Notes: generated by a model from the letters alone, not told the origin. A DNA stretch of 64,000 nucleotides from Armigeres subalbatus (GCF_024139115.2 NC_085140.1:51981907-52045906); one strand, 5' to 3'; counted from the stretch's first letter, positions 33,891 to 45,589 are shown. A program made the numbers and translations.

Positions 33891-35745
33891 TTAAAAATTG
33901 CCGAACAATGGCATAAAAGATGTTCCGAGTCCTCAACATGTACGCCACATAAACGGCATACAACGACCCACTTTTTACCGAACGTCGCCTTACTTTTCCA
34001 TAAAGCACTTATTGTTTTGCTGTCAAGTCGTACACCAAGATGCTTGACTGCATTTGAAAGTTTTCAAATTCAATTTCAATTTCAAAATAGGTGGTTTTTG
34101 AAGGATTTATGCTCAATCCTTCTTTTTCACACCATTGACCACAATGTGGTGAAGTTTAAAGCAATTTGCATTCGGTCAAAAATTACACAGTCATATTTTC
34201 CTCTGATCAATACAACTATATCATCTGCGAAGCCAATTATTTCGAAGCCTCGAGCTTCCAATTGTTTGAGAAGATCATCAACGATTAAAGACCACAATAG
34301 AGGTGATAGCACGCCTCCTTGAGGACACCCTTTTACTGCCCTCACACTAATTGATGAGCTTCCAAGGTTTGCTGATATTTCTCTTTTTGATAACATCTCA
34401 CCAATCCAGTCAACAATGTATAGGGTAAGGGAGGTATTTTGGACCACCAGTTCGACGGGCCATATTTAGGACCACTGAGTGCAAATTCCTCTTGGTGGTC
34501 CAAAATAATAGCCCCCGTAAGCGTGGTCTAAAATACATCCTTTACCCTACAACGAAACCTCGTTTCAACATAGCATTCTTCATGGAACAGTGAGATGTGT
34601 TATCGAACGCTCCTTCAATGTCAGCGCTGTTACTGAAGATTTTTCCTCCTGATACGCGAACTGATTACTGCTTAGAGGAGTTTTCGTTGAGTAGGATGAT
34701 TTCATAAGCTCATCTATTAGTTTTTCCATTATTTGTAATATGATGTTATCGTCCATGGGTTTGGGTTTGGGTTTGAAGGCTAATGTGTTTGAAGGATTTT
34801 GGGGATGATTTATCCTTCTTATTAGCTTTTGGGATAAATGTGACACGCACTCCCCTCCATGCAGTCGGAATATAGCCCAATATTAGGCTCGATTGGAACA
34901 TCTTAGTCAGTGCAGCTGACTTGAAAAGATTGCAGTATCAAGCAAGAAAGTTGCTTCGAACTTTCTTCAAGTCATGACAAGAGTTTAAAGAGGTGCTCAC
35001 GTTTTCCGCCTCTTTTATCAAATTTGAGATATGAAATTTCCAGTTAGTTTTCCTGGGATGTCTTTTGTTTTCTATGAGTTGATTTCCAGCCTCATATTCG
35101 AATAATATGCGCATGTGATCAGATAGAGATGTTTCATCTGATACATGCCAATTTTTGATTTTTTTTTTCCGAAAGTGTATGACTGCACAAGGTTGAATCA
35201 AGAACTTCTTGCCTGATGGCATTTGAAAAGGTTGGTTTATTTCCCCTGTTACATATATCTACTTCGTTTTTTGTTTATATCGTTTTGTTTATATCTGAAC
35301 TAGCCCATATTGTGTGATGAGCGTTCGCGTCACAACCAATAATGAAAGCTTTATTTTGCTTTCTGCAATAAGACATAAAATCGGTTACTTCTGATGGGGG
35401 CACATCATCAGCATCTCCCAGAAAGTATGCTGAGGCGACACATATTTCCGTTTTTCCACGAATTGTCGGGACCTCCATCATGACCGCAACAATATATTGT
35501 TCAATAACTTCTGTGATTGGAAATTTTTTTGCAGCCCTGGGGGTTACTGTCCATTTTTGTAGGAATACCCAAGATTTTACTGTTGTTTGTCCATGGCTCC
35601 TGAACTAACGCAATATCCAGTTTGCTCTCAGCAAATCTTTTGCAAAGTGCAGCTGTTGCTCCCTTTGCGTGCGTGGTGCAGATTCACTTGAATGAACTTA
35701 AATTTGCTATTCCACATTATTTGTTGTTTGGATACATTTTTGCAT
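33891..35745 (-). pseudogene. LOA-clade-like LINE ORF2 (endonuclease and reverse transcriptase), decayed
   Basis: Reading right to left: KFIQVNLHHARKGATAALCK and ALVQEPW (start of the apurinic endonuclease, about 35720-35590), IIGCDANAHHTIWASSDIN (catalytic GCDANAHH block, about 35350-35290), WHVSDETSLSDH (endonuclease end, about 35150). The reverse transcriptase follows: NQFAYQEEKSSVTAL, DIEGAFDNTSH (one frame over), GCPQGGVLSPLLWSLIVDDL, GFADDIVVL with the catalytic FADD intact, then EGLSINPSKTTYF and LSNAVKHLGVRLDSKT. Several frameshifts plus a 125-bp MITE inside the polymerase domain (34423-34547) kill it. The ends of the element were not defined. Confidence 0.83.
34423..34547. mobile_element. 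125-bp TA-flanked MITE inside the LINE polymerase
   Basis: The terminal inverted repeats GGGTAAGGGAGGTATTTTGG and its near-complement CTAAAATACATCCTTTACCC share about 21 of 25 bases. TA flanks both ends (34421-34422, 34548-34549). The reverse transcriptase reading (CSMKNAMLKRGF, then DWIGEMLSKREI) continues on either side, so it landed in a once-continuous LINE. Confidence 0.85.
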
Positions 35746-36027
35746 AACTTTTAGTATGGCCTAAGATATTTGAGGTTTCTCCATAATTTTAACTCTCCAA
35801 AGTCCTGATGTTTTCGTTCTGATTTTCTATCATTGCTTCATCGCCTGTTTCTTTAAATGTTTGTTAAATTACGGTTAGCCCTATATTGTGATCTTTCACT
35901 ATCTATTCGTCTTAGACGGTTTGATCCGAATAGTTTGACGGGAAGTTGTTTGATTAACTAACATTTGAATATACCAAGCATTTGGTAATAAAAAATATAT
36001 ACAGTAGTTAAAATGAATTATTAAAAA

Positions 36028-36515
36028 CCCAGATCAATCCACCTAGCGTTGGTGGTGCCTTTCTCGCGCATTTGAAAAAAATTAGAAAAACACATAAGAG
36101 AGGTCGAAATAGCGCTTTAGGGGGATAGATTTTACTTTTTCCATCAATTTATATCCATTTGCGGTCATTTGAATGCATTGCTGCAAAATTTGAAAATAAA
36201 ATTTCGTTAGCAAAAAACTAACTTTGGAACGCAATGACCGATCGGGCCAATTTTCAATAGGAAACAAGTAGACCGCAATCCGCGTCGATTGCAATTTATT
36301 GCGAGCAAATCGGCTAAGTACCAAAAAGTGTGTCTCACATTTTTGTACACATACACACATACAGACATCACCTCAATTCGTCGAGCTGAGTCGATTGGTA
36401 TATAACACTATTGGTCTCCGAGCCTTCTATAAAAAGTTCGGTTTTGGAACGATTTTGGCCTTTACCGTATACTTGGTATATGAGAAAGGCGAAAATAAAT
36501 AAATAAATAAATAAT
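36028..36515 (+). repeat. Dispersed repeat family A, copy 3
   Basis: It starts CCCAGATCAATCCACCTAGC, shares AACGCAATGACCGATCG, GCGAGCAAATCGGC and CGAGCTGAGTCGATTGGTAT with copy 1, and ends TGAGAAAGGCGAAAATAAAT with an (AATA)n tail. The left third is diverged, and the AC tract is short (ACACATACACACATACAGAC). Confidence 0.82.
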
Positions 36516-36739
36516 CACAATAAAATTTAAAAAATAGGAAGTAATTAAATATAATAAATAATCTTTAATCTACAAACAGGCGTCAATGTAGAATAAAATA
36601 GGAGAAAAGCTGGATAATAAAATATTATGATGTATTTGAAGTTTTTTATTAAAACTGGCAAGAGGTTTTTTTTAGATGAAAAAGATAATGTTTAATAAAA
36701 GCATGTGTTAGCAAAAACATTCATCTTCATTGATTTTTG

Positions 36740-36955
36740 ACGCTTTTTGGGGCGAAATCATTTTTCGGCGAATGAGCGGATATTAACACGGAAAGGAGAT
36801 TTTCATCGAGAATTTTTAAGTAAGAATGCTCAAGCTCATCCACGGATCAAAGGGCAGTACGGCCCGAAACCAAAAGTTGTATTTCAACAAGATGGGAATC
36901 TGTGTCACACCTCGAATCGCATTCCGAAGTGGTAGCAACATCTGCCAGGGGGTCT
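36740..36955 (+). pseudogene. mariner/Tc1-family transposase fragment
   Basis: About 65 residues in frame, containing GQYGPKPKVVFQQDGNLCHTSN. The QQD...CHTS pattern is the second catalytic Asp block of mariner/Tc1 transposases. The upstream part (ERILTRKGDFHREFLSKNA) fits the region just before it. The frame stops at TAG (36933-36935) and the sequence merges with a SINE at about 36963. Catalytic blocks one and three are absent. Relic of a DNA transposon. Confidence 0.72.
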
Positions 36956-36962
36956 TCAGTAG

Positions 36963-37190
36963 CCTTATGAGCAAAGGCATAGGATTGCCAATCTGGAGAT
37001 GGCATGTCCGATTCTCGGTTCAGTCTAGGATGTTTTCGGGTGGGAAACATTCTCGACTCTCTGGCCATAATAGATACATACACATACACTTGGCACAATA
37101 GATACATACTCATGCAATGGCGGGCATAGAAAAGCTTTTAATTTATAACCGAGGAAAAGCTAATAGAAGTTGAAAAGCAGGCCAAGTTCC
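36963..37190 (+). repeat. tRNA-headed SINE, Feilai-like, diverged copy
   Basis: It contains AATCTGGAGATGGC..., a degenerate B box (TGTCCGATTCTCGG), GTTCAGTCTAGGATGTTTTC and GGAAACATTCTCGACTC, paralleling the better copy at 55030. Its sibling at 50298-50650 shares GGCATAG(A)AAAG and CTCATTCAATAGCGGGCATA. Confidence 0.6.
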
Positions 37191-37439
37191 ATTTGGAATG
37201 TAGAGTTGGTTGGCTGTTCAGCCACATTGAGAGTTGACGTAAAGTCAATGTTAACTTCTCTCCACGAACAGCCTAGATAGCCGTGTGGTGTCGGCAGCTG
37301 GTTATCTGGCTAAGAATAACATTACGGATTGCCTGTTCCAGTGGTAAAAGTCCACCATACAGGTGACCCCTAATTCTCGGTGTGATGCGGCTTTATGCTT
37401 ACCGTGCCTACGAATGAATGGTTAGGGGGGTCTAATAAG

Positions 37440-37780
37440 AACCTAACCGCAAACGGAGCCTGTGAAGCACCAGGGCCCCTTCACAGTATTTAGCCCTCGC
37501 TGCGCTAACCGGAGCTATGGCGTAGTTGACTTTTTGCTTCTCCGAGATAATCGGCTACTCTTATTCAATCTCAACGTGAGGTTAAATAAGAGTGGGGTTA
37601 TGAATATGTGTTTTACTTAGTTTTCATCAAATTGTCACCTATATGGATTCGCATTATGCGTTTTTTTTTTACAACGTACTTTGTGTCTGTCACCTATATG
37701 GAATCCCATTATGCGTTTTTCACAGTGTACTCTGTGTTTCGGCTTTGGCATTCGGCTTCGGCTACTCTTGTTTAATCTCA
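37440..37780 (+). repeat. R1-like LINE 5' segment leading into a 207-bp tandem unit
   Basis: 37440-37550 resembles 26735-26820 of the R1-clade LINE (GGAGCCTGTGAAGCACCAGG, then CTATGGCGTAGTTGAC against CTCTGGCGTGGTGGAC), so it is probably LINE 5' untranslated sequence. From 37553 (GGCTACTCTT) a 207-bp unit runs to 37760, where GGCTACTCTT begins again. Each unit contains two subrepeats of GTCACCTATATGGATTCGCA. The next unit is split by the RTE insertion and resumes at 39232. Confidence 0.65.
37770..37780. other. Target duplication left of the RTE LINE
   Basis: GTTTAATCTCA here and again at 39232-39242, directly flanking the LINE. Confidence 0.85.
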
Positions 37781-39231
37781 TTATTATTATTTATTCAGAC
37801 TAAGGCCGAAGTGGCCTGTGCGGTATATAAGAGTCTTCTCCATTCGGCTCGGTCCATGGCTACACGTCGCCAACCACGCAGTCTACGGAGGGTCCGCAAG
37901 TCATCTTCCACCTGATCGATCCACCTTGCCCGCTGCGCACCTCGCCTTCTTGTGCCCGTCGGATCGTTGTCGAGAACCATTTTCACCGGGTTACTGTCCG
38001 ACATTCTGGCTACGTGCCCGGCCCATCGCAGTCGTCCGATTTTCGCGGTGTAAACGATGGATGGTTCTCCCAACAGCTGATGCAATTCGTGGTTCATTCG
38101 CCTCCTCCACGTACCGTCCGCCATCTGCACTCCACCATAGATGGTACGCAGCACTTTCCTTTCGAAAACTCCAAGAGCGCGTTGGTCCTCCACGAGCATC
38201 GTCCAGGTCTCGTGTCCGTAGAGAACTACCGGTCTAATTAGCGTTTTGTAGATTGTCAGTTTGGTACGGCGGCGAACTCTATTCGATCGGAGCGTCTTGC
38301 GGAGTCCAAAGTACGTACGATTTCCAGCCATTATGCGTCTCCGAATTTCTCTGCTGGTGTCATTTTCGGCAGTCACCAGTGAGCCCAAGTACACAAATTC
38401 TTCTACCACCTCGATTTCGTCACCACCGATGCAAACTCGCGGTGGGTGGCTTACATTGTCTTCTCTTGAACCTCTACCTATCATGTACTTCGTCTTCGAC
38501 GTGTTGATGACTAGTCCGATCCGCTCAGCTTCCCTCTTCAGTCTGATGAAGGCTTCCTCCATCTTCTCAAAGTTACGTGCCATAATATCTATGTCGTCGG
38601 CGAAACCAAATAGCTGGACGGACTTATTGAAAATTGTACCACTCGTGTTAATCCCTGCTCTTCGTATTACCCCTTCCAAAGCGATGTTGAATAGCAAACA
38701 CGAAAGACCATCACCTTGCCGTAACCCTCTGCGGGTTTCGAAGGGACTCGAGAATGCCCTGAAACTCGAACTACGCACATCACCCGATCCATCGTCGCTT
38801 TGATCAATCGTGTCAGTTTATCCGGAAAACCGTGTTCGTGCATTAGCTGCCATAGCTGGTCCCGATCGATTGTATCATATGCGGCTTTGAAGTCGATGAA
38901 TAGATGATGTGTGGGCACGTTGTATTCGCGGCATTTCTGCAGTACTTGGCGAATGGCGAACACCTGGTCCGTGGTGGAGCGTTCGCCCATAAAACCCGCC
39001 TGGTACTGCCCCACGAACTCCCTTGCAGTTGGTGCTAGTCGACGGCATAAAATTTGGGAGAGTACCTTGTAGGCGGCGTTCAGCAATGTGATTGCGCGGT
39101 AGTTGCTACAATCCAGCTTATCGCCCTTTTTGTAGATGGGACACACGACACCTTCCATCCACTCCTGCGGCAAAACTTCCTCCTCCCAAATCTTGGTAAT
39201 GACCCAGTGCAGCGCTCCAGCCAGTGCCTCA
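37781..39231 (-). mobile_element. 5'-truncated RTE-clade LINE
   Basis: An 11-bp target duplication (GTTTAATCTCA) borders it. Its 3' end on the minus strand is the simple tail AATAAATAATAATAA, typical of RTE elements. The 5' end is cut inside the reverse transcriptase. It inserted into the tandem 207-bp units around it. Confidence 0.88.
37795..39173 (-). pseudogene. RTE-clade LINE reverse transcriptase and C-terminus, one frameshift
   Basis: The first block (39173 to about 38780) reads WMEGVVCPIYKKGD, NYRAITLLNAAYKVLS, QYQAGFMGERSTTDQ and DFKAAYDTIDR (polymerase motif A). The second block (about 38778-37795) reads TRRGLRQGDGLSCLLFNIALE (motif B), LFGFADDIDIMA (motif C, catalytic FADD intact), VVEEFVYLGSLVTAEND, YKTLIRPVVLYGHETW and LRWAGHVARM, all characteristic of RTE-clade proteins. 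The blocks join through a 1-base shift near 38780 (VMCVVR). The N-terminal endonuclease is missing, from 5' truncation. The ORF stops just before the A-rich tail. Confidence 0.88.
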
Positions 39232-39450
39232 GTTTAATCTCAACTTGAGGTTAAATAAGGGTGGGGTTATGAATATGTTTTTTTACTTAGTTTTTCTACA
39301 AACTGTCACCTATATGGATTCGCATTATGCGTTTTTTTTACAATGTCCTTTGTGTTTGTCACCTATATGGATTCGCATTATGCGTTTTTCACAGTGCACT
39401 CTGTGTTTCGTCTTTGATGTTCGTCCATTGTTACGCCCTCAGTGTTTTTG
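39232..39450 (+). repeat. 207-bp tandem unit, continuation after the RTE insertion
   Basis: It matches 37562-37770: AATCTCAAC(T/G)TGAGGTTAAA, GGGGTTATGAATATGT, and two GTCACCTATATGGATTCGCA subrepeats. It begins with the second target duplication. Confidence 0.85.
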
Positions 39451-42400
39451 TGACACCTCTCTTTAGTCCCTAGCTTAATGCGTGTGAGTCTACATAATTG
39501 ACTTTCCTATAAATGGTATATCATATGCATTTGCATTGTGTGACTTATTCAGTATATTTTATGCTTCGCGTTTCATTGCGTTTTACAAAATGCATCGTAT
39601 GTATGTATTATTGATTGTATCCTCCTTCTCCAGAAACCTGTTCCATTCTCCTTTCAAACTTCGCTTCCTTTTCCTTTCCCCTTTTCACTTCCTTTTCCGT
39701 CAGGTAAATGATGAAAAAGGCCAGTGAAGGCGATGGTACAAATCTCCCAAATTGAGGGGAACGTGCCTCCTGAGCCGACGTTCTGAAATTTCTGAGATTT
39801 TTTAAGATTTTAACTTTGTTTTATGAATTAGCACGCAACAGAAGGCAAACAGGAAGCAGGAAATTTTCCTCTAAAAAATGGTCTTGGAAATACAAAACTC
39901 CTTTCGAAACTAAGAGGAAGTAATCTCTCTTAAAAATTATGAAGATGGATATTCAAAAGAATTCTAATTGTTCTTGGATTTGAACTACAATTGGTTTCGG
40001 ATCATGAACTTTGCTAAAAAGGACTTGGTTTAGATGCAAATATTTCTGCCTTGCATACACCCATGAATTTTACCTGGGCCATCCAACGACTACAGCAACA
40101 CTGAGCCAACACTAGCCTCCCGTTAAGGGAAATCTGCCCAATTAAAATTCGAGCTTGTACGTCTTGGTGTTAGCTCGGCTGCCAACAAGCCAGGTACTCA
40201 ACGTGGGTGTGAAACTGCGGCAATGGTCCAGGAATACGGCAAGGTGGTCGTTACGAGGAAACAAGGAAATGAAATTGCTGTTTGTCTTCAAATTGCTAAT
40301 ATCTGCTTATCTGGCTAGGAAAATCTTCTGGCTCAGCCGAGCGTATGAACTTCCACCCAGGGAACTGAAACCGTAAGAAATCGGAGCTTTTTGCATGCAC
40401 TGCCCTCCTCGGGTGGTGTGCTGTTGCAAACACCAGCCCAAAGTTGTTAAGCCCTCTGCTCTGATATTCCTGCCAGTATAATATTTTACGACTGGGCACG
40501 ATAAGACTCAAGTAAGTAATTAAATATCGACTACAGGCTATTAGGACAAATTAGAAGAGCGAAGACTTTAACGACAAAGTTGAAACCCGGGGAGGCACTC
40601 CCCCTGGACGACGACTTTGTGCAGCGATACCGGTGCTGTTAGTTTTCTGTTAATCAGTGATAATCCTTTGGATAAACCGACGCTTTAGTTTTGCGACAAG
40701 CTCAAAGGGAGGGGACATAAACGTACAGTCAAGAACGATAAGGGACACAGCAATCTTTACTGGATTAAAAATCTAATTATATAACTGGATGGATGCCGTG
40801 ATGACTTACAAAGCAATTAGAACAAATTCAAATTTACGAATGAATTATCCAGTTGTATACGAGTAGAAATTCACTGTGTGTAGAAAATTAGACTGACACA
40901 ATAAGCAATCCATATTCAAACTAGTATGTAACAAGTTCCGCAAAACATTTACGGATCTTGACATCTCAACAACAAACCTATTCGATAATCCCCTATTCGT
41001 TGTACATCAGGCGTTTACGATTGGGACGAACTCATATCCACCTACAACTTCAAAACGCTGCCGACATATTGCCAAATATATTCATGATCGTAAGGGCGGG
41101 AATTTGTTTTCGATTTCCATCCCGCTCGTTTAACTTCAATCCTAAATCATTTGAAATCGTTTCCCGAATCCAAACGGTTTTCGCCGGTCCCGGGCCACGA
41201 TGCGACGGTTTTCACTAATCTTTCCTCCACCACCTTTACCGCTCCGTTCTGACAGGACATCTATCAGCTGAATTCAATGGAGGAGGTCTCGTTTTTGCCA
41301 CACGGCACAGAGCGTTTTCTCGACGACGACGACGACGACAACGACGACTTTGGATGATACGTGTAATTCGGGTGTTCAATGGGTTGAAGACGGGACTGCA
41401 GTCGTATCGTATGAAGAGGATAGGACAAAGCAAAGTATCTCATCATTATTTTTATTGGAATCAACATTCACTAGTTGGTGTATTTACAAATGTTATTACT
41501 TAGAAGACAGTATAACTTGAATTAGATTAATCACATAGTTCTATCCTTCTTAAGGATAATCGCATCATAGTCAAGACAATAGCTAATCAACAAAACTGAA
41601 ACTCTCTTTCTTATGCATGCAGCAGAGCAACAAAGATGACAAATTTGAGTTTACTAGTTCCAGCATCTTACTTTTTGGAGATGAGTGCCTCTGAAAGCAT
41701 GGTGCAGTTTTGAAAGTGGATTCTACCGGATTTAACCTTAATTCATTTTCATCTGAATAACCAATTATATTTGTTTTCGTGTACGCCACTCCAATTTAAA
41801 AATGTAAATGGGTTTCGACACACTCGAAGTCATTTTGTTGGCCTTTCCCGTTAATATTTCCTCAAAAGGTATCTATTGAAAACTTAAGTGTCTTATACAA
41901 TCAATCCATTTTGTATGTTACTTACGCTCAAAACAGGATCTGTGGAATGTGTATCATCTATTGCCAATTAAATAGAACCGTTCTACATCCTTGCCTCAAA
42001 TCGAAGCATTTTGAATCAATTTCCCTAAATTTCTCATTCTCTAAAACTTGAAGTCCTCTCCCCCAGCGCGCACCCATTCGTAGGATGAGGTGAAATCCCA
42101 CGCCTGAGCATCAGAGTTTCCGTTCCTCTGTTACTTCCGTCGTCGTCGTCGTCGTTGCCGCTTGAGAAGTCATATCTTGGGAGAGGATTGGTTTGAACGA
42201 TGACGATGACGTTGCCGACAACTATGTGACACATATCCGTTCCAGTTTTGCGTTTGAGTTTTGCCGAGTTAAATTTTACATCTTTATGCAAGAATTGCCA
42301 CCGGGAAACAGGCAGTGCGGTGGCCAGAAAGGGAAGAACCTGGCAAAACTTTCGATTGAATATGATGAATGTATGTATTTGATGACGGTTTCCAGTGTGA

Positions 42401-43569
42401 CCGTCTGCTGTTAAGTTAAATATAGAAGAAATTGCAAAAAAAATCAAGAAATAGAAAAAAATAATGCCAATTATGCTAAAATGAAGAATGAATCCTTATT
42501 ATTACTGTAAAAAGCAATTTCGATTTTTGACTTGAAAATATAAAAAATACATTGTTTAGCGCTAATAATTAAATTTATTCTACAAAACAAAACTGTTTTA
42601 TTAATGTTTTATGGATAAACCCTCTGGCAACCCGGATAATGTGACATGAAAACACTTAAAGAAAGATAAATGAATCGAGTTTGTTGAGAAGTGCAAGCAG
42701 CCAGCAGCGGGCTGATTTACAAGCCAAACGGTATAGCGATGCAAGAGCAACTTTTCCGAAAGACCTCCTTTCAACTCAGGATGACGAGACGATAAGTTCG
42801 CTGCTTCTATGCATTTGATCTGAACAAACTTTGGGGTTTTCATGTTTCTATTGACTTGGTAACAGAGTTTCAATGTTATTACACGATGTTCAAAGAAGAG
42901 TTCAAATTGTCTGTTGGTGATATGTTGGCATTGTAGTCGATTAGATTAAAATCATGCTTCCATCCAGTGGATGCGAATAATGGGTTAATCTGAAGTAATT
43001 GATCGTAAACGGTTTATTCACATTGGTAACGACGCACAGTGACGCCATTTCTCACAAGGCATGATTTTTTGACGTAAACTACGTCTAAGGGGAAGCCTCG
43101 GATACAGGGTGCAAAATGAAAATTTCCAAATTGGGGACCGCCACGAAATCATGTAAGATTTCAAACGGTAATAGCGACTTTATCTTTCGACGGATTTTCG
43201 GGATTTTCTTATTAATAGATTAGGAAACTTTCCACCAATTTGCTAATTGTATTAGAACTATTCATTATCAACGGCAAACTATTGAAAATGTTATTTCTTT
43301 CCAAACCGGGTGAAAAATTCAGAAATAATCAATCCCGTTCATAAATCCCCAACACGGACATCAGATTGCAGTAAGGTACGGGCCTTTTGATCCACTGCTT
43401 CGTTTTCCCTGTGTATAAAAAGCCCGTGTTTCGCGTGCGCGCGTCATTTTCATTCTGGATATAATGGAAAGCGGACGAAAGCGTCCAGAAGCGGTCTCAG
43501 CGACAACGGCTGTGGTGGTGCGGATGAAAATTTTTCGTTCGATGGTGGTGGCGGTCGTGGCAACAGCAG
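39451..43569. other. Long non-coding region
   Basis: No gene is supported over about 4 kb. 39500-39790 continues AT/CT-rich sequence, possibly LINE untranslated. 41310-41350 has (GAC)n (GACGACGACGACGACAACGA) and 42140-42180 has (GTC)n. These trinucleotide runs with GC-balanced flanks look like host sequence, perhaps unrecognised untranslated exons. Frames at 42034-42447 (minus) and 43361-43606 (minus) owe their low complexity to these runs. Confidence 0.4.
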
Positions 43570-43571
43570 TA

Positions 43572-44295
43572 CCGTAATCCGGGGTATCATTGATCAATTT
43601 TTTCAATGTTTTGTAAATATTTCCTCCGTAAATTAAATGATTGCTTTTTTCATATTTTTAAAACGAGTACTGCTACGTGTAGAACGTTTGAGGCTATTGT
43701 TCTTGATTATTTGATAATTATAAAATTGTTTTAAAAATCTGTTTTGTCTAATTTTTCGAATTTCCAATTTGGGGTAACTTTGATCATCAATCATTTCACT
43801 TTGTTACGTCTATAAAGCAAGCGTTTGTAAACGCCTTAAGGTAGGCAATTACTTTTGAAATCCATATACTGAGGCGAAGCGTATTGATTGTTTCGAGTAA
43901 GGCATCATGACCGCTAGGTGAATTATCTGGTTTTTCAACAATAAAAATCGAAATTTTGAAACAAAAAATATGGATAAACAAAGAAAATAAGATTACTTAT
44001 CACCCAATGGTAGGTACGATCTCAATTTTGTTGTTATTATGCTTGTTTTGAGTGCTTTGTTTGCAGCTGACTGTGAGTTAACAAAATGATGTTGATTTTA
44101 TTTTTCAAACTATGGCAAAAATTAAATGCAAATTCTAGTGGAGATTATATTATTCGGTAGCAAATTTAGTCAAGATTAAAATACCTAACTCATAATAAGT
44201 AATCGTAATAACAGAAAGTAATACTTTATTCATCTTTTGAAAATGGTTCAACTGATCAATGTTACCCCGCTGATCAATGTTCCCCCGGATTACGG
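43572..44295. mobile_element. 724-bp TA-flanked non-autonomous element (CCGTAATCCGGGG ends)
   Basis: TA at 43570-43571 and 44296-44297. The ends CCGTAATCCGGGGTATCATT and (inverted) AATGTTCCCCCGGATTACGG match well. Next to the right end, TGATCAATGTTACCCCGC repeats the terminal motif, and GGGGTAACTTTGATCATCAA occurs inside. A fragment of repeat family A sits inside at 43890-43945. There is no transposase. Tc1/mariner superfamily by its TA duplication. Confidence 0.82.
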
Positions 44296-44297
44296 TA

Positions 44298-44760
44298 CAT
44301 CTTTACATCCGTGTTACAAGCAGCATTTTTGAATCTGGCAATTAACGGCCTGCGTAGAGCCGAATCATCGGATGGCTGTCGCGCAGTCCAGTAGTTGTTG
44401 TTGGTGAGGCACATAAGTGGGAATGAATCGGTTCTTTTCAGAACCACCATTATGTTTGGGAGGAAGGTTAAGTTGAAATAATTTGTCTATAGTGCAACCG
44501 CTAGGAACTAGAAAATTTTTCAGTGAAATATTCTAGCGTGATTCTGAGCTCAATTATATGATGTTTGTCTACCACTTAACCACTCTTCTTGCTGTGGACT
44601 TAATGTTGAACAATGATTCAGTGATTGATAAGTGATTGAGAAAGTTGATATAAGACGAACTTTTTTCATAAAACAAAGCATAATTTTTTTTTTTTGTTAA
44701 ATATCTTGGCTGTGCATATGCACAGCATATGTTTCGAAATGGACAAATTGATATGAAATT
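44298..44760. other. Non-coding spacer
   Basis: AT-rich; a T-run at 44683-44696 and the small palindrome CTGTGCATATGCACAG (44710-44725). No gene seen. Confidence 0.4.
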
Positions 44761-44779
44761 TGCGAAAAAGAATCCACGT

Positions 44780-44849
44780 GTCTTGGAGGGACTCGAACCC
44801 TCAACCTCCTACTCTCTAGATAGGCGTGATAACCCCTACATAACAAGAC
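44780..44849 (-). ncRNA. tRNA-like sequence (SINE head or tRNA pseudogene)
   Basis: On the minus strand it reads GTCTTG...CAAGAC (acceptor-like stem with a mismatch), a D-arm-like GTAGGGGTTATCACG, an anticodon stem CCTAT/GTAGG with loop CTAGAGA (formal anticodon AGA, serine), and a good T arm GAGGGTTCGAGTCCCTC. It lacks the long variable arm of a true serine tRNA and is only 70 nt, so it is a tRNA-derived repeat, not a working tRNA. Confidence 0.6.
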
Positions 44850-45004
44850 CACTTAAAGGTCACGTTTGCGGAAAAGCCATCAGAATCCGAGTACCAACCT
44901 CCACCGCGGTTAGCTCTCTTTTTTGCAAATTGAATATCTTTCGGATGCTTGATTTGTCCAATCTCCACAGGCTTTTCCGCAAACGTGACCTTTAAGTGGT
45001 CTTG
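44844..45004. repeat. Inverted duplication next to the tRNA-like head
   Basis: CAAGACCACTTAAAGGTCAC...GTTTGCGGAAAAGCC (44844-44878) is mirrored by GGCTTTTCCGCAAACGTGAC...CTTTAAGTGGTCTTG (44970-45004), with about 90 bp between. The second arm leads into another tRNA-like GTAGGGG segment in the opposite orientation, as if two copies of one SINE head were joined head to head. Confidence 0.75.
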
Positions 45005-45589
45005 TTGTGTAGGGGTGTAGGGGTATCGGTAGCGGAATCATAGCATTAGTGCCGGTCCGAGCGCGTGGGAGAAGGAGAAGCTGCAAATATGTATTCGCAT
45101 GGATGAAAATAAAACCTGAAGCAAGTAGCAGACTATCTACTAAAATTATAATCTTGAGGAAAAATTTCACTTGACTGCTGCTGCTATCCACGCGAATAAT
45201 TTTCGGCAGTGTCTTTCGCTGACGCGAACTCGTGATTCTGCTACCGATGGAAAACAATCTGCCATCACCAAGCAATCAAGTTTTACTTTGGTAGCCAATT
45301 TTTAGTACTTCAGACAAGAAAATTTTAATCTGAGCGCTGCTGATGTTGATGACGAGGACCGCACGACTCACACCATCAGTGAGAATAAGATTTCCGGTAG
45401 GAGCTCCGCCGATACCGATGGTGGGATTACGATCTGCTTTTCGCGATATCTCGAACGAAATGGCTCGCGCGCGCGAAAGAGCTGCTGTGTGTGACGGGTA
45501 CACAATATGTGCAGTCATACCGGACAACAAAGAGGCGAGACTATTGAGCCATCTTTATTGATTATAAGAAAACTAACACCAACAGATAT
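45005..45589. other. Non-coding sequence
   Basis: GC-balanced in part (45045-45480), with sequence GGAGAAGCTGCAAATATGTATTCGCATGGATG echoed at about 46295-46325 and 46545-46575 in shortened form, suggesting three diverged copies of a unit. Short open frames on both strands show no domain. Confidence 0.4.

Noticed and set aside
33771..34322. 183-aa plus-strand frame
   Set aside because: Antisense of the LOA-type LINE reverse transcriptase.
37818..38803. Plus-strand frames of 139 and 180 aa
   Set aside because: Antisense of the RTE LINE.
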